A stretch of DNA of 64,000 nt from an uncultured Bacteroidia bacterium (GTDB lineage Bacteria > Bacteroidota > Bacteroidia > Bacteroidales > UBA932). The DNA lies in assembly GCA_902784435.1 (NCBI GenBank), contig CACZUR010000005.1, forward strand, positions 1 through 64,000, read 5' to 3'. The notes below the pieces were generated by a model. That model was not told where the DNA came from. It did not search any database and worked only from the letters and a program-made list of their open reading frames with translations. The translations under genes and the position numbers were made by a program. Below are positions 8,918 to 18,423 of this stretch, in pieces (position 1 is the first letter of the stretch; each line of letters opens with the position of its first letter).

Positions 8918-11176
8918 TTAAATTGTAACATGGGTACTTACGCGGATATCGTCGGAGGCGGAACCTACGAGAATCTGGAGTTTTCCATGTTCCAGATCCC
9001 AGGCATTGATGCTCTCGTTCCAGTAGCGGAGGTCCTTCACGGGAACCGTGAGGGTGACGGTCTTGGTTTCACCGGCACCGAGGGAAACGCGCTGGAAAGC
9101 CTTGAGCTCCTTCGCGGGCCATTCCACCTGGGCTTCGGGACGGCTTACGTACAGCTGGACTACCTCGTCGGCAGCCATTGCGCCCTCGTTCTTCAGGGTG
9201 AAGGTAACCTTGACGGCGTCCTTGGAGGCCGTGGCCTTGGGCTCGCCATAGGCGAAGTCTACATAGGAGAGGCCGTGGCCGAAGGCATACATCGGGGCAA
9301 TTTCCTTGGTGTCGAACCAGCGATAGCCCACGTAGAAGCGCTCGGTGTACTTGGACACGGGCTTGGGCATGGAGTCGATGAGCTTCTGACGCTCTTCGCG
9401 GGACATTTTCAGGACGTCGGGACGATACATCAGGGAGAAGAGGTCTCCTCCGGCGTTCTTGTCGGGGAAGTTACCCAGGGCATAGGCCGGGGAGTCTTCC
9501 AGCTTCCGGGGGAAGGTGAAAGGCAGTTTGCCGGAGGGAGCGATGTCGCCGAAAAGGACTTCGGCAAGGGCCGTGCCGCCTTCTGTACCGTTCCACCAGC
9601 CCTGGACGATGGCCGGGGAGACGGGCTCCAGCACCTGCAGGTCGGTGGGACCGCCGGAAATGAGCACGGTGACCAGGTTCGGGTTCACCTGATACAGCGC
9701 CTGTACCAGTTCTTCCTGTCCGCAGGGGAGTTTGATGTCCTTGCGGTCGCTTCCTTCGGTCTCGATGTTCTTGTTGGTGCCACCGAAGAAGATGACCAGG
9801 TCGGCATTGGCGGCTGCCTCGACGGCCTCGGACATCAGGAACTGGTCGGCAGGCTCGTCAATGGCATCGGCCTCCAGCGGGTCTTTCTGGGCGGGAGCGG
9901 GTCCCCAGCGGCGTCCGGGGAAGTTCTTGTAACCGGGAGCATAGTCCACTTCGATGCCTTCCCGGGCGGCGCGCTTTTCGATGCCCTGGAGCGGGGTTAC
10001 CTCGTAGAGGGCCTTCACGCCGGCGCCCATACCGCCGCTCTGGGTTTTCAGGACGGCATTCTGGCCGATAACGGCGATGGATTTGACGTTCTTGGCGATG
10101 GGAAGCACTTTGCCTTCGTTCTTGAGGAGGACGATGCTCTTTTCGGCCACCTGACGGGCAATATCCTGGCATTCCGGCTGGGAAGTCATCACCTGGTTGG
10201 CCACATCGGCGGGAACAGCCTCGATGGCATAGCGCACGCGCAGGATCTGGCGCACTTTCTCGTCCACCATCTCTTCGGTGAGTTTGCCGGCCTTGATGGA
10301 ATCGATTACGGGCTGGCCCAGGTAGTTGGAACCGGTCATCTGGACGTTGAGGCCGTGCAGCATGGCACCCATGGTGCTGTGCGTGCCGCCCCAGTCGCTC
10401 ACGGTGAAGCCCTTGAAGCCCCACTCGCCGCGGAGGATTTCGTTGAGCAGATGTTCGTTTTCGGAGCAGTATTCGCCGTTCACCTTGTTATAGGCCGGCA
10501 TCACGCTCATGGCGCCGCCTTCGACGATGGCGCGCTCGAAGGGTTTGAGATAGATTTCACGAAGGGTCCTTTCGTCCAGCTGGGCGTCTACGCTGCCACG
10601 GTTGGTCTCCTGGTTGTTCACGGCAAAGTGCTTGATGCACACGGCCGTGCCTTCGTCCTGGCATCCTTTGGTGTATTCCAGGGCCAGGGCGGCGGACAGG
10701 ATGGGATCCTCGCTCAGGTACTCGTAGGTGCGGCCGCCGACAGGCAGGCGCTGGATGTTCACGGCCGGGCCCAGGATCACGTCCTTGCCCCGCAGACGGG
10801 CTTCCTTGCCCATGCCGGTGCCGTATTTGTAGGCCAGCTCCTCACTCCAGGTGGCGGCCAGGGCGCTGCCGGTAGGGAAGTAGGTGGCGCTGTCCAGGGT
10901 CCAGCCGGCACTCATGAAGCCGTTGGGCTGGCCTTCCTCGCGGATGCCGAAGGGACCGTCGGCATAGTTCATGTCGGCAATGCCCAGGCGCTCTACGCCG
11001 GCACTGGACATGTTGGTCTTGGAGTGCAGCATGTTCACTTTCTCCTCCAGGGTCATCTGGCCGATGAGTTCATTGATTTTCTTGTCGTTGACGGTTAACT
11101 TGTCCTGGGGGGACAGGGGACCGCCGCAGGCCGCCATGACGGCTGCCGAAGCAATCAGTAATAAGACTTTTTTCAT
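8918..11176 (-). CDS. GH3 beta-glucosidase/xylosidase-type lipoprotein (BglX-like)
   Basis: Glycoside hydrolase family 3, 752 residues, hydrolysing beta-linked oligosaccharides from the non-reducing end, anchored by a lipobox (VMAAC, Cys17). The TIM-barrel domain carries NYADGPFGIR, GPAVNIQRLPVGGRTYEY, KHFAVNNQE and the nucleophile Asp261 in FTVSDWGG. The second alpha/beta sandwich contains EKSIVLLKNEGKVLPI and IFFGGTNKNIETEGSDR. A fibronectin-III-like domain ends the protein. No PA14 insertion is seen. It is the middle gene of the operon esterase 3 - GH3 - PHB-like esterase, with a 12-nt gap upstream. Pairing an esterase with a GH3 suggests trimming of acylated oligosaccharides. Glucose versus xylose specificity is not decidable here. 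Confidence 0.93.
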   Translation of the reverse strand: MKKVLLLIASAAVMAACGGPLSPQDKLTVNDKKINELIGQMTLEEKVNMLHSKTNMSSAGVERLGIADMNYADGPFGIREEGQPNGFMSAGWTLDSATYFPTGSALAATWSEELAYKYGTGMGKEARLRGKDVILGPAVNIQRLPVGGRTYEYLSEDPILSAALALEYTKGCQDEGTAVCIKHFAVNNQETNRGSVDAQLDERTLREIYLKPFERAIVEGGAMSVMPAYNKVNGEYCSENEHLLNEILRGEWGFKGFTVSDWGGTHSTMGAMLHGLNVQMTGSNYLGQPVIDSIKAGKLTEEMVDEKVRQILRVRYAIEAVPADVANQVMTSQPECQDIARQVAEKSIVLLKNEGKVLPIAKNVKSIAVIGQNAVLKTQSGGMGAGVKALYEVTPLQGIEKRAAREGIEVDYAPGYKNFPGRRWGPAPAQKDPLEADAIDEPADQFLMSEAVEAAANADLVIFFGGTNKNIETEGSDRKDIKLPCGQEELVQALYQVNPNLVTVLISGGPTDLQVLEPVSPAIVQGWWNGTEGGTALAEVLFGDIAPSGKLPFTFPRKLEDSPAYALGNFPDKNAGGDLFSLMYRPDVLKMSREERQKLIDSMPKPVSKYTERFYVGYRWFDTKEIAPMYAFGHGLSYVDFAYGEPKATASKDAVKVTFTLKNEGAMAADEVVQLYVSRPEAQVEWPAKELKAFQRVSLGAGETKTVTLTVPVKDLRYWNESINAWDLEHGKLQILVGSASDDIRVSTHVTI

Positions 11177-11188
11177 ATGGAATAGTGG

Positions 11189-12280
11189 TTATTTGAAGAG
11201 CGTGGGAGCCAGGGTCTGGAGGTCGGCGCGCCAGGTGCCCCAGCTGTGGCCTTCCTGGGCGTTTTCCAGGTACTGATAGTGGATACCGGCCTCTTTCAGG
11301 TAGCCCAGGGCTTCCTGGCAATTGCGGTAGGCAATATCCGTGGGGCCGCCCTGGGTGAAGTACAGGGCCTTGAAGTTCCGGTTCAGTTGGGATGCAATTT
11401 CCTTGAGCCCGATTTCCTGGACATACTCTTTCTGGCGGCCGGGGGCGAAGCTGGAACTCAGGACCCATACATAGGAGAAGATCTCGGGGTGCTTGAAGGC
11501 GGTCTCGATGGTCTCCATCCCGCCCATCGACAGGCCTGCCATGGCGCGGTGGGCCTGGTCGGCCTTTACATTGTAGTTGGCTTCGATGAAGGGGATGATG
11601 CTACGCACCATGTCCTGCCCGAAGAGGGGCACTTCGCCCATCATATCCTGGGTCTCGATGGTGCCGTTGGGCATGACCACGATCATGGGGACCATCTTGC
11701 CTTCGGCCAGCAGATTGTCCAGAATCCAGCCTGCGGCACCTACGCCGGGCCAGGAGGCGTCGTTGTCACCGCCGCCGTGAATCAGATACAGAACGGGCAG
11801 CTTGGCCTTGGTCTTTTCATAGCCGGCAGGGGTCCAGACATGCATCCGGCGCATCTGGCCCAGGGTTTCGGACCAATAATAGCGCTGGGCCACGGCGCCG
11901 TGGGGCACATCCTTGATGTAGCCGGGGCCTTTGGTGAACACGCTGGCCTGCTCGGCGCTCAGGGGTGCCTTGGGATCCTGCACGCGGGTGCCGTCCACGA
12001 TGAAGCTGTAACGGAAGCAGCCGTCGGCGAGACCTTCGCACACGCCTTTCCAGACGCCGTTGGGCGCTTCCCGGAAAACGATGGGTTTACCCCAGGGAAG
12101 GTCTCCGGTGACGGACACCGTGCGGGCCTTGGGGGCGTAAATCTGGAAGAGGACTTTTCCGTCCGGCAGTACGCGGACGCTCTGGAGGGTGTCGTTGGGG
12201 GTGGGCTCACGGAACCAGCCCTGGGCCGATGCCGCCACTGTGAAAGCCAAAAGAGCGGCTATTGCGAGAATTCTTTTCAT
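11189..12280 (-). CDS. Secreted CE1-like esterase, paralog 3
   Basis: Exported esterase of 363 residues and the most divergent of the four paralogs. Signal peptide MKRILAIAALLAFTVAASAQ; E-set domain about 25-115; then the hydrolase with YLIHGGGDNDASW, AGLSMGGMET (Ser251), Asp315 in GGPTD and His345 in QEGHSWGTW. The start is set at 12280 because the signal peptide begins there; ten extra in-frame codons upstream would lie too close to the promoter. It is the first gene of the operon that continues into the GH3 enzyme and the PHB-like esterase. The shorter, more divergent N-terminal domain could mean a different substrate from its paralogs. Confidence 0.88.
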   Translation of the reverse strand: MKRILAIAALLAFTVAASAQGWFREPTPNDTLQSVRVLPDGKVLFQIYAPKARTVSVTGDLPWGKPIVFREAPNGVWKGVCEGLADGCFRYSFIVDGTRVQDPKAPLSAEQASVFTKGPGYIKDVPHGAVAQRYYWSETLGQMRRMHVWTPAGYEKTKAKLPVLYLIHGGGDNDASWPGVGAAGWILDNLLAEGKMVPMIVVMPNGTIETQDMMGEVPLFGQDMVRSIIPFIEANYNVKADQAHRAMAGLSMGGMETIETAFKHPEIFSYVWVLSSSFAPGRQKEYVQEIGLKEIASQLNRNFKALYFTQGGPTDIAYRNCQEALGYLKEAGIHYQYLENAQEGHSWGTWRADLQTLAPTLFK

Positions 12281-12299
12281 TGTGTAATTGAGGTTTGCA

Positions 12300-12307
12300 C
12301 AAAGATA
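12300..12307 (-). promoter_or_regulatory. -7 box of the esterase 3 - GH3 - esterase operon
   Basis: TATCTTTG on the minus strand, 19 nt upstream of the esterase 3 ATG. Confidence 0.65.
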
Positions 12308-12373
12308 CACATTCTTTCTCGCGTGGTGCTGCTTCCGTAGTTCAAATGTTTTCCCTTATGTTCAAAGGTGTCG

Positions 12374-14657
12374 TTATAGCAGGAGTGTGATGCTTTCCGT
12401 ATCCCGGCTGTTGGGGCCGATCATAATCTCGAACTCACCGGGCTCGCAGACCCACTGGAGATCGTGATTATAGTAGGACAGGTCTTCTTTCGTGATGGTG
12501 AATACAACCTGCGCCGATGTGCCTGGCTCCAGATGCACTTTCCGGAAACCTTTCAGTTCCTTGACTGGGCGGGTGGAAGTGGCGTAGATGTCGTGGATGT
12601 AGAGTTGGACAATTTCGTCGCCGGCGCGGGAGCCCGTGTTGGTGACGGTTACGGAAGCCGTCACAGAGCCGTCCATGGGCATTTCCGAAGCGCTCAAGGT
12701 GACAGGGGAGTAGGCGTAGGTGGTATAGCTGAGTCCGTATCCGAAGGGATAGAGCGGCGCGTTGATTTCGTCGATGTAGCAGCTGACGAACTTTTGGTAC
12801 GGCTTGTCGTCCGGGTGCGGTCGGCCGGTATTCTTGTGGTTGTAATAGAGTGGCAACTGCCCTACGTTGCGGGGGAAGGAAGTGGTGAGTTTGGCCGTCG
12901 GATTCACGTCGCCGAAGAGGACATCGGCAATGGCGTGGCCGCCTTCAGAACCGGGGCTCCAGACATTCAGGATGGCGTCCATTTCCGCATCTTCCCAGGT
13001 GAGCGTGAGCGGCCGGCCGGTCACGAGGACCATCACAATCGGCTTCCCGGTGGCTTTCAGGGCCTTCAAGAGCTCTTTCTGGGCATCGGGAATGGAGATG
13101 TCCGTGCGGGAAGCGCCTTCGCCGTTCAGGGTTTCAATTTCGCCCACGCAGGCGACGACCACATCGGCCTGACGGGCCTTGGCGACGGCCTCGGCGATGA
13201 GCCTTTCCTGCGGCTCCGTGTGAATCTCAGGCGCCTGGAAGCCGGGCATGAAGATCTTGTACAGGCCGTAGCGGACGGACTCTTCCAACGCTTTGTCCTT
13301 GAAAAGCCAACTGCCCTCCGCGTAAGTCGCCGGAGCGACCTCGGCGATGCCGTCATACGGCGTGACACTCTCCGCGTTGTGGTCCGACATGCACCAGGTT
13401 CCGGCCATTGCGGAGGCATCCTGGGCCAGCGGACCCACCACGGCGATGCGCTGATTCCTGGACAGCGGCAGGACGCCGTTGTTCTTGAGAAGCACCATGG
13501 ACTCCTGCGCAGCCTTGCGGGCGAAAGCAAGGTGCTCCGGGGTATAGATTTCTTTCGCCGCCCGGGAAGAATCCAGGTACTTGAACGGATTCTCGAACAA
13601 TCCCAGCTTGTATTTCGCCTCCAGGATGCGGCGGCAGGCCTTGTCGATGTCGGCCTCGGTCACACGGCCCTCTGCCAGGGATTTCTGGAGCGTCCCCACA
13701 TAGCCGTCGGAGTTCATGTCCATATCCAGCCCTGCCTGGAGGGAGCGGGCCGATACTTCCTGCAGGTCGCCGATGCCGTGGTTCACTTCCTCGGCGATGG
13801 CTGTGGCGTCGGAGACGATGAAACCGTCGAAACCCCATTCCTTCCGCAGCAGGTCGTCCATCAAATACTTGTTCATCGACGCCGGAATCCCTTCGAACTC
13901 ATTGAACGAGGACATATAGCTCGCAGCACCGGCGTATGCGGCCTGCTGATAGGGTCGCATATAGCCGTTCAGCGCCTCCTGCCGGCTCAGGAACACGGAA
14001 TTGTAGTCGCGTCCGGCCTCGGCGCCGCCATAGAGCGCATAGTGCTTCACGCACACCATTACGTCGTGGTCGTCATAGACCCCGTCCGTGCCCTGGTAGC
14101 CGCGGACATAGGCCTTGGCGATCTCTCCGCCCAGGTACGGGTCCTCGCCGCCGCCTTCCACGATCCGGCCCCAGCGGGCGTCCCGGCAGATGTCCACCAT
14201 GGGGCTGAACACCCAGTTGATGCCGGAGGCCGACGCTTCCGTCGCGGCGATGCGGGCCGTCTTCTCGATGAGGTCCATGTTCCACGATGTGGACAGGGCC
14301 AGCGGCACGGGGAAAACGGTCTGGAAGCCGTGGATGACGTCCATGCCGATAATGAGCGGAATGCCCGCCCCGGACTCCAGGGCGATCTGCTGGATGTCGC
14401 GGATATATTCCGTGGCCGGTTCCGTACAGGCCGCCCAGTTGTCCGGCGCGGAGCAGCTTCACGTTCTCGTCCTCCTCCGTCACCTTCAGGGCCGATATGA
14501 AGCCGGGAGCGGAATGGAGGTTCAGCTGGCCGATCTTCTGTTCCAGGGTCATCCGGGACATCAGGCCGTCAATGTATTTGTCCATGTCGGACTTGGGGGT
14601 GCAGGCTGCCAGGGAAAGCGCGGCAGCAATGAATAAAGTGATACTCTTGACGTTCAT
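12374..14657 (-). pseudogene. GH3 beta-glucosidase-type enzyme with a frameshift near the N-terminus
   Basis: The N-terminal piece (from ATG 14657, lipoprotein signal MNVKSITLFIAAALSLAAC) reads through MTLEQKIGQLN to AGQLGGLYG, then goes out of frame at about 14420-14432. The family sequence resumes in another frame as TEPATEYIRDIQQIALES and continues, through the ATG at 14344, to 12374. Joined, the product is about 760 residues, normal for GH3. It has KHYALYGGAEAGRDYN, the nucleophile Asp in GFIVSDATAI, a second sandwich domain and a fibronectin-III-like tail. One extra base or two missing bases explain the shift. If real, no exported full-length enzyme is made; an assembly error is possible because the rest shows no decay. 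It is unlike the other GH3 here and is probably a xylosidase/glucosidase of another subgroup. Confidence 0.85.
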
Positions 14658-14661
14658 GGAA

Positions 14662-14669
14662 CAAAGATA
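14662..14669 (-). promoter_or_regulatory. -7 box of GH3 gene 2, 4 nt from the ATG
   Basis: TATCTTTG on the minus strand ends only 4 nt before the start codon at 14657. Transcription would begin at or next to the ATG, predicting a leaderless mRNA. Confidence 0.55.
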
Positions 14670-14820
14670 ATCCATTTTTAGAAGGATGCAAAGCCCTTCC
14701 GGAGGGAAGAGGTGTACCGTTTCCCCTCGGAAATGGTGGAGCGGGATGGACGCCTGTACTGGGATTCGGGCTTCCGAAATAGCTGACAGGTTCATTTTCT
14801 TTTCATTTTGTTCAAAGCGA

Positions 14821-14850
14821 TTGGATATTCAGGCAGTTTTATTATCTTTG
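14821..14850 (+). promoter_or_regulatory. Promoter of esterase 4
   Basis: -33 TTG (14821-14823), 19-nt spacer, -7 TATCTTTG (14843-14850); 22 nt before the ATG. Confidence 0.7.
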
Positions 14851-14872
14851 AACGACCAATAACACTGAACAT

Positions 14873-16117
14873 ATGAAACGAATTCTCCTTTTTGCAGCTG
14901 CTTTGAGTCTGTCCCTTGCCGCCCTGGCCCAGCAGGCCCTGGGGCCCGGTACCGGTCTGGTATCCCCGGAAATCAACCCGGATAACAGCGTCACTTTCCG
15001 TTATCACAATCCCAAAGCCAAGGTTGTCCAGGTCACCGGAGATTTCCTTCCCACCCTGCCCGTCGAAATAGACCTTGGAGAGCGGAAAATCATGTACAAT
15101 GCGCCTGGCGTGGCAGACCTGTCGGAAGGCCCCGGCGGCGTGTGGACGTATACATCGGCCCCCCTCTCCGGCGAACTCTATTCCTATAGTTTCCTGGTAG
15201 ACGGCAAGAAGGTGATGGACCCTTCCAACGTGCACCAGAACAGGGATATTGCCACCTGGACCAATATCTTTACGCTCAGTGCCAGGCCCGGAGACCCCGG
15301 CTGGTACTATGAGGTGCACAATGTGCCGCATGGCAATGTGGCCCATGTCTGGTACGACAGCCCCACCCTCAGCAGCCAGCGCCGCATGACGGTGTACACG
15401 CCTGCAGGGTACGACAGCGGTAATCAGCACTATCCCGTACTCTATCTGCTGCACGGCAGCGGCGGCGACGAAGATGCCTGGTCAGACCTGGGCCGTACCG
15501 CCCAGATTATGGACAATCTCATCGCTGAGGGTAAGGCCAAACCCATGATTGTGGTCATGCCCAACGGGGTCTGGTTCAATCAGGCGGCACCGGGCGCGGC
15601 CGTGAACAATTTCCAGCCCACCATGCAGAACAGCCGTTCCCAAAGCACCCAGGAGATTGAAGACAGCTTCCCGGACGTGATGAACTACATTGAGAAGCAC
15701 TACCGTGTGGCCAAGGGCTACGCCAACACTGCCGTAGCCGGCCTGTCCATGGGCGGCCGCCAGAGCTGCATGCTTTCCCTGCATTATCCCGATGTCTTCG
15801 GCTATGTGGGCCTGTTCTCCGGTGTGGGTCTGGTAGAGGGCAACGAGCAGGCTTTCGCCAAGGTGTTCGCCTACAAGCCCCATCTGTACTGGATTGGCTG
15901 CGGCAAGGAAGACGGCGTCATGGTCAATTCCAAGAAACTCAAGGAATGGTGCGACTTCCAGGGCTTCCCCGTAACGCTATACGAGAGCGAAGGCGGCCAC
16001 ATCTGGCGCAACTGGCGCACCTATCTTACCATCTTTGCCCAGGAACTGTTCAAGGACGCTCCCCAGAAGGCCCAGAGGCCCATCCGCTTCAGCAATACTA
16101 CGGAAGAGTTCGAGTAG
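14873..16117 (+). CDS. Secreted CE1-like esterase, paralog 4
   Basis: Exported alpha/beta-hydrolase of 414 residues, closest in layout to esterase 2. Signal peptide MKRILLFAAALSLSLAALAQ; E-set/CBM48-like domain about 25-135; YLLHGSGGDEDAW; AGLSMGGRQS with Ser292; candidate acid in GCGKEDGV; His376 in EGGHIWRNW. It has a 20-residue C-terminal tail that the paralogs lack. It is transcribed divergently from the frameshifted GH3 gene, so the two probably respond to the same substrate. Its 3' end converges on the serine hydrolase gene with an 8-nt gap and no obvious terminator. Confidence 0.88.
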   Translation: MKRILLFAAALSLSLAALAQQALGPGTGLVSPEINPDNSVTFRYHNPKAKVVQVTGDFLPTLPVEIDLGERKIMYNAPGVADLSEGPGGVWTYTSAPLSGELYSYSFLVDGKKVMDPSNVHQNRDIATWTNIFTLSARPGDPGWYYEVHNVPHGNVAHVWYDSPTLSSQRRMTVYTPAGYDSGNQHYPVLYLLHGSGGDEDAWSDLGRTAQIMDNLIAEGKAKPMIVVMPNGVWFNQAAPGAAVNNFQPTMQNSRSQSTQEIEDSFPDVMNYIEKHYRVAKGYANTAVAGLSMGGRQSCMLSLHYPDVFGYVGLFSGVGLVEGNEQAFAKVFAYKPHLYWIGCGKEDGVMVNSKKLKEWCDFQGFPVTLYESEGGHIWRNWRTYLTIFAQELFKDAPQKAQRPIRFSNTTEEFE

Positions 16118-16125
16118 CTGCGCTT

Positions 16126-17181
16126 CTACAGTATCGGCAGCAGGTAATCCCAGATGAGGTTCAGTTCCTGTTGCATGTTGGGAATGTGGGCCGTAGTAAC
16201 GATCACGGCATTCTTTTCGGGTAGGATAATGATGTACTGGCCGTTGGCGCCATCGGCCCGGAAAGCATTGTGACGGCACATCCACATCTGATAGCCATAG
16301 CCCTGCACCCAGTCACTGTTTTCCGGCAGGAAATGCGGCAGGCTGGGGTGCTGGACCAGGATTTCCTTCATCTGCATCTCGTTCAGGCCGGCGCCTACGG
16401 AAGGAACCTGGTTCCGGCTCATTTCGGCCACCCAGGCGGCGGGAATCACCTGCTTGCCCTGGAACTTGCCGCCGCCGAGGAGGCACAGACCCATCCGGGC
16501 CATATCTTCCGTGTGCAGGTACAGGCCCCAGCCACCGGTATTGATGCCGGCCGGGCTCTCGCGCCAGAAAGGCTTTGCTATGCCCAGAGGCTGCCACAGG
16601 CGGCTGTCCAGGTAGTCCACCACTTTCTGGCCCGTCACTTTCTGGACGGCGGCGCTTAACAGATAGGTTCCCAGACTGTTATAGCAATAGCAAGTTCCGG
16701 GTTCGTAGTCGATTGGCCACTCCATGAAGCCGCGGATCCAGTCGCCGTCGCCGTTGCGAAGTGGGGTGGGATCGGTTCCGTGGCCGGAGTTCATGGTCAG
16801 GAGATGCCGGATGGTGATGTCGGCGAGGCGGGGCTGCGGAGTCTCCGGCACGCTTTCCGGAAACAAGTCTACAATCTTGTCTTCCAGATGCAGAAGACCT
16901 TCTTCGATGGCAAAGCCCACGGCCGTCGCCGTAAAGGTCTTGCTGACGGAGTTCATGATGTGGGCGGTGTCCGGGGCTATCTGTTTTTCCAGCAGCACCT
17001 TGCCGTGCTGGAGCACCATCACGCTGTGCAGGTCTTCGCTGCTGTCATTCACAGCCTGCAGGTAGGCCTCCAAAGCGGCGTTCATTTCTGCCGATGCCTT
17101 TCCGCGCGGCAGCGGACCGTTCGGGTTCCCGCAAGCCATCCAGAGGCATACGGAAGCGATAAGGAGAATGATCTTTTTCAT
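16126..17181 (-). CDS. Beta-lactamase-family (class C-like) serine hydrolase lipoprotein
   Basis: Penicillin-binding-like serine hydrolase of 351 residues with lipobox LWMAC (Cys17). The catalytic SxxK is Ser78-Val-Ser-Lys81 (NSVSKTFTA). The second motif appears as CYCYNS around residues 164-169, and a terminal HxG-like position is not obvious; VTTAHIPN near the end may replace it. Such proteins are mostly esterases or peptidases and not true beta-lactamases. Being inside a cluster of carbohydrate esterases, it is more likely an esterase (CE8/EstB-like use of the fold) than a resistance gene. It is a single gene with its own promoter. Confidence 0.85.
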   Translation of the reverse strand: MKKIILLIASVCLWMACGNPNGPLPRGKASAEMNAALEAYLQAVNDSSEDLHSVMVLQHGKVLLEKQIAPDTAHIMNSVSKTFTATAVGFAIEEGLLHLEDKIVDLFPESVPETPQPRLADITIRHLLTMNSGHGTDPTPLRNGDGDWIRGFMEWPIDYEPGTCYCYNSLGTYLLSAAVQKVTGQKVVDYLDSRLWQPLGIAKPFWRESPAGINTGGWGLYLHTEDMARMGLCLLGGGKFQGKQVIPAAWVAEMSRNQVPSVGAGLNEMQMKEILVQHPSLPHFLPENSDWVQGYGYQMWMCRHNAFRADGANGQYIIILPEKNAVIVTTAHIPNMQQELNLIWDYLLPIL

Positions 17182-17201
17182 TGAATTACCGTGTTTTCAT
17201 G

Positions 17202-17209
17202 CAAAGATA
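17202..17209 (-). promoter_or_regulatory. -7 box of the serine hydrolase gene
   Basis: TATCTTTG on the minus strand, 20 nt upstream of ATG 17181. Confidence 0.65.
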
Positions 17210-17253
17210 CGAAAAAACGTGGAGCTAAAAAGCTAGGTATCATTATTTTACAT

Positions 17254-17287
17254 GATTATCCCCCTCTTGGAATGGCGGGGGATAATC
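17254..17287. repeat. REP-like palindrome on the 3' side of the RAYT gene
   Basis: An 11-bp perfect inverted repeat (17254-17264 with 17277-17287) has a 12-nt loop. The inner arm bases are CCCCC/GGGGG, as in the palindrome on the other side of the transposase. It could also terminate the RAYT transcript. Confidence 0.7.
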
Positions 17288-17304
17288 CTATAAGATGCTC
17301 ATTT

Positions 17305-18234
17305 TCAATGTTTTGTCTCCACGCGTACATGCAAGTAGGCGGCAATTTGCTTCGCGGGAGCATCTGTTTTGCGCCGCAGGAGGTTGAACCATTCCCATTT
17401 GTGTGCCTCCGGGGCCGTCAGCGGTGCATGATTGTCTGTGAGGCCGGCCTCCTGTCGCAGAATCTTGGAGAACAGGCTGTAATAGCGGTCTGACTTGCCG
17501 ATAAAACCCTCGTTGATGTCATATTCGCTGCCCGTTGTGAAGTGTGCCGCCTGTACCTCCTGCTCAAAACCGCCGAAGAAGCGGAACGCTGCTGCATGGT
17601 CCATCACGGAATACTTGTTGATGATATAGTCCGTCAGTTGGTTACGCTCCCTGTCTTCCGGCAGCGAGTCGAAAAGATTACGCAGCAGTCTGTATGACAG
17701 ATCATGATTCTGCCCACACTCCCAGTCTACTCTCTGTAAAGCACGCCTGAGCGGCATGGAAGCATGGCGAAGGACGATGGCTTCCGAAAACGGATGTGTA
17801 CTGTCCCCATAAGCCAAGAAATTCCAGCGGTACAATTCGGCCTGTGTTACCAGCTTCCGTTCCACGGGATTGTTGTCCAGGTAGAGCAGATGGGTGCGGA
17901 TGCTCTTGTCTCCCCGTTTGGGAGCAAACTGGAAAGGGGCCTGGAATACGGGGCCCTTTCGGCCGAAGGCACCATTGTATTCACGGGCGAAAACCGCTGA
18001 ATAGTCCCGTGCGAACGAAGATAACTGCTCTTTGCTGCGGGGAACAGTAGAGTGATGGATGTGGTCCGGCATCAGCACCAGTTTATAGACCTTCACCTGA
18101 TGCCGGCGGGCCATCACACAAAAGACAGTAAAGAAGAGGAGCCTGTCACAGACATCGTAGAACAGGACGCCATGGTCCGCGGTGCACTGGTAACAGTGGT
18201 TCAGGGCATGGGGATAAAACATTCGACAGGCCAT
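17305..18234 (-). CDS. REP-associated tyrosine transposase (RAYT, Y1/HUH type)
   Basis: Single-strand DNA transposase-like protein of the IS200/TnpA-REP family, 309 residues. The HUH pair is His58 and His60 in KLVLMPDHIHHSTV. A candidate nucleophilic tyrosine is Tyr78 in SSFARDYSAVFAREYN. The family pattern GPVFQAPF...LYLDNNPVERKLV follows. About 150 further residues form a C-terminal extension that ends in a helix-turn-helix-like segment (PAKQIAAYLHVRV). RAYTs are single-copy genes that mobilise or maintain REP palindromes instead of moving as an IS. Here the gene is bracketed by two palindromes with 12-nt loops. The frame is intact. A start at 18222 is also possible. Confidence 0.8.
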   Translation of the reverse strand: MACRMFYPHALNHCYQCTADHGVLFYDVCDRLLFFTVFCVMARRHQVKVYKLVLMPDHIHHSTVPRSKEQLSSFARDYSAVFAREYNGAFGRKGPVFQAPFQFAPKRGDKSIRTHLLYLDNNPVERKLVTQAELYRWNFLAYGDSTHPFSEAIVLRHASMPLRRALQRVDWECGQNHDLSYRLLRNLFDSLPEDRERNQLTDYIINKYSVMDHAAAFRFFGGFEQEVQAAHFTTGSEYDINEGFIGKSDRYYSLFSKILRQEAGLTDNHAPLTAPEAHKWEWFNLLRRKTDAPAKQIAAYLHVRVETKH

Positions 18235-18289
18235 AATAAATACTACTACGCATTTTTCTATGGCATCCTGATCAAACGCAACACTGGTA

Positions 18290-18297
18290 CAAAAATA
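18290..18297 (-). promoter_or_regulatory. Candidate -7 box of the RAYT gene
   Basis: TATTTTTG on the minus strand, 55 nt upstream of the ATG at 18234. It fits TAnnTTTG; no -33 was checked. Confidence 0.4.
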
Positions 18298-18350
18298 AGA
18301 AATAGTATGGAAGATTACAACCCGTGGAGCTATGTCGTTGTTAATGAATT

Positions 18351-18400
18351 ATTTATGCAAATGTCCCCCGGCCGTTTTGCTGGGGGACATTTGCATAAAT
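18351..18400. repeat. REP-like palindrome on the 5' side of the RAYT gene
   Basis: A 19-bp perfect inverted repeat (18351-18369 with 18382-18400) has a 12-nt loop (GGCCGTTTTGCT). It ends internally in CCCCC/GGGGG like the palindrome at 17254-17287. It may also terminate the carboxylesterase transcript that comes from the right. Confidence 0.75.
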
Positions 18401-18423
18401 AGCTGACTTCCAGTCACTTCACT

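Noticed and set aside
8825-11098. 757-codon plus-strand frame opposite the GH3 gene
   Set aside because: Shadow of the GH3 gene; the minus strand has the lipobox, catalytic motifs and operon context.
16126-17181. True class C beta-lactamase (resistance gene)
   Set aside because: It has SxxK but lacks a clear Lys-Thr-Gly motif and is a lipoprotein within an esterase cluster.
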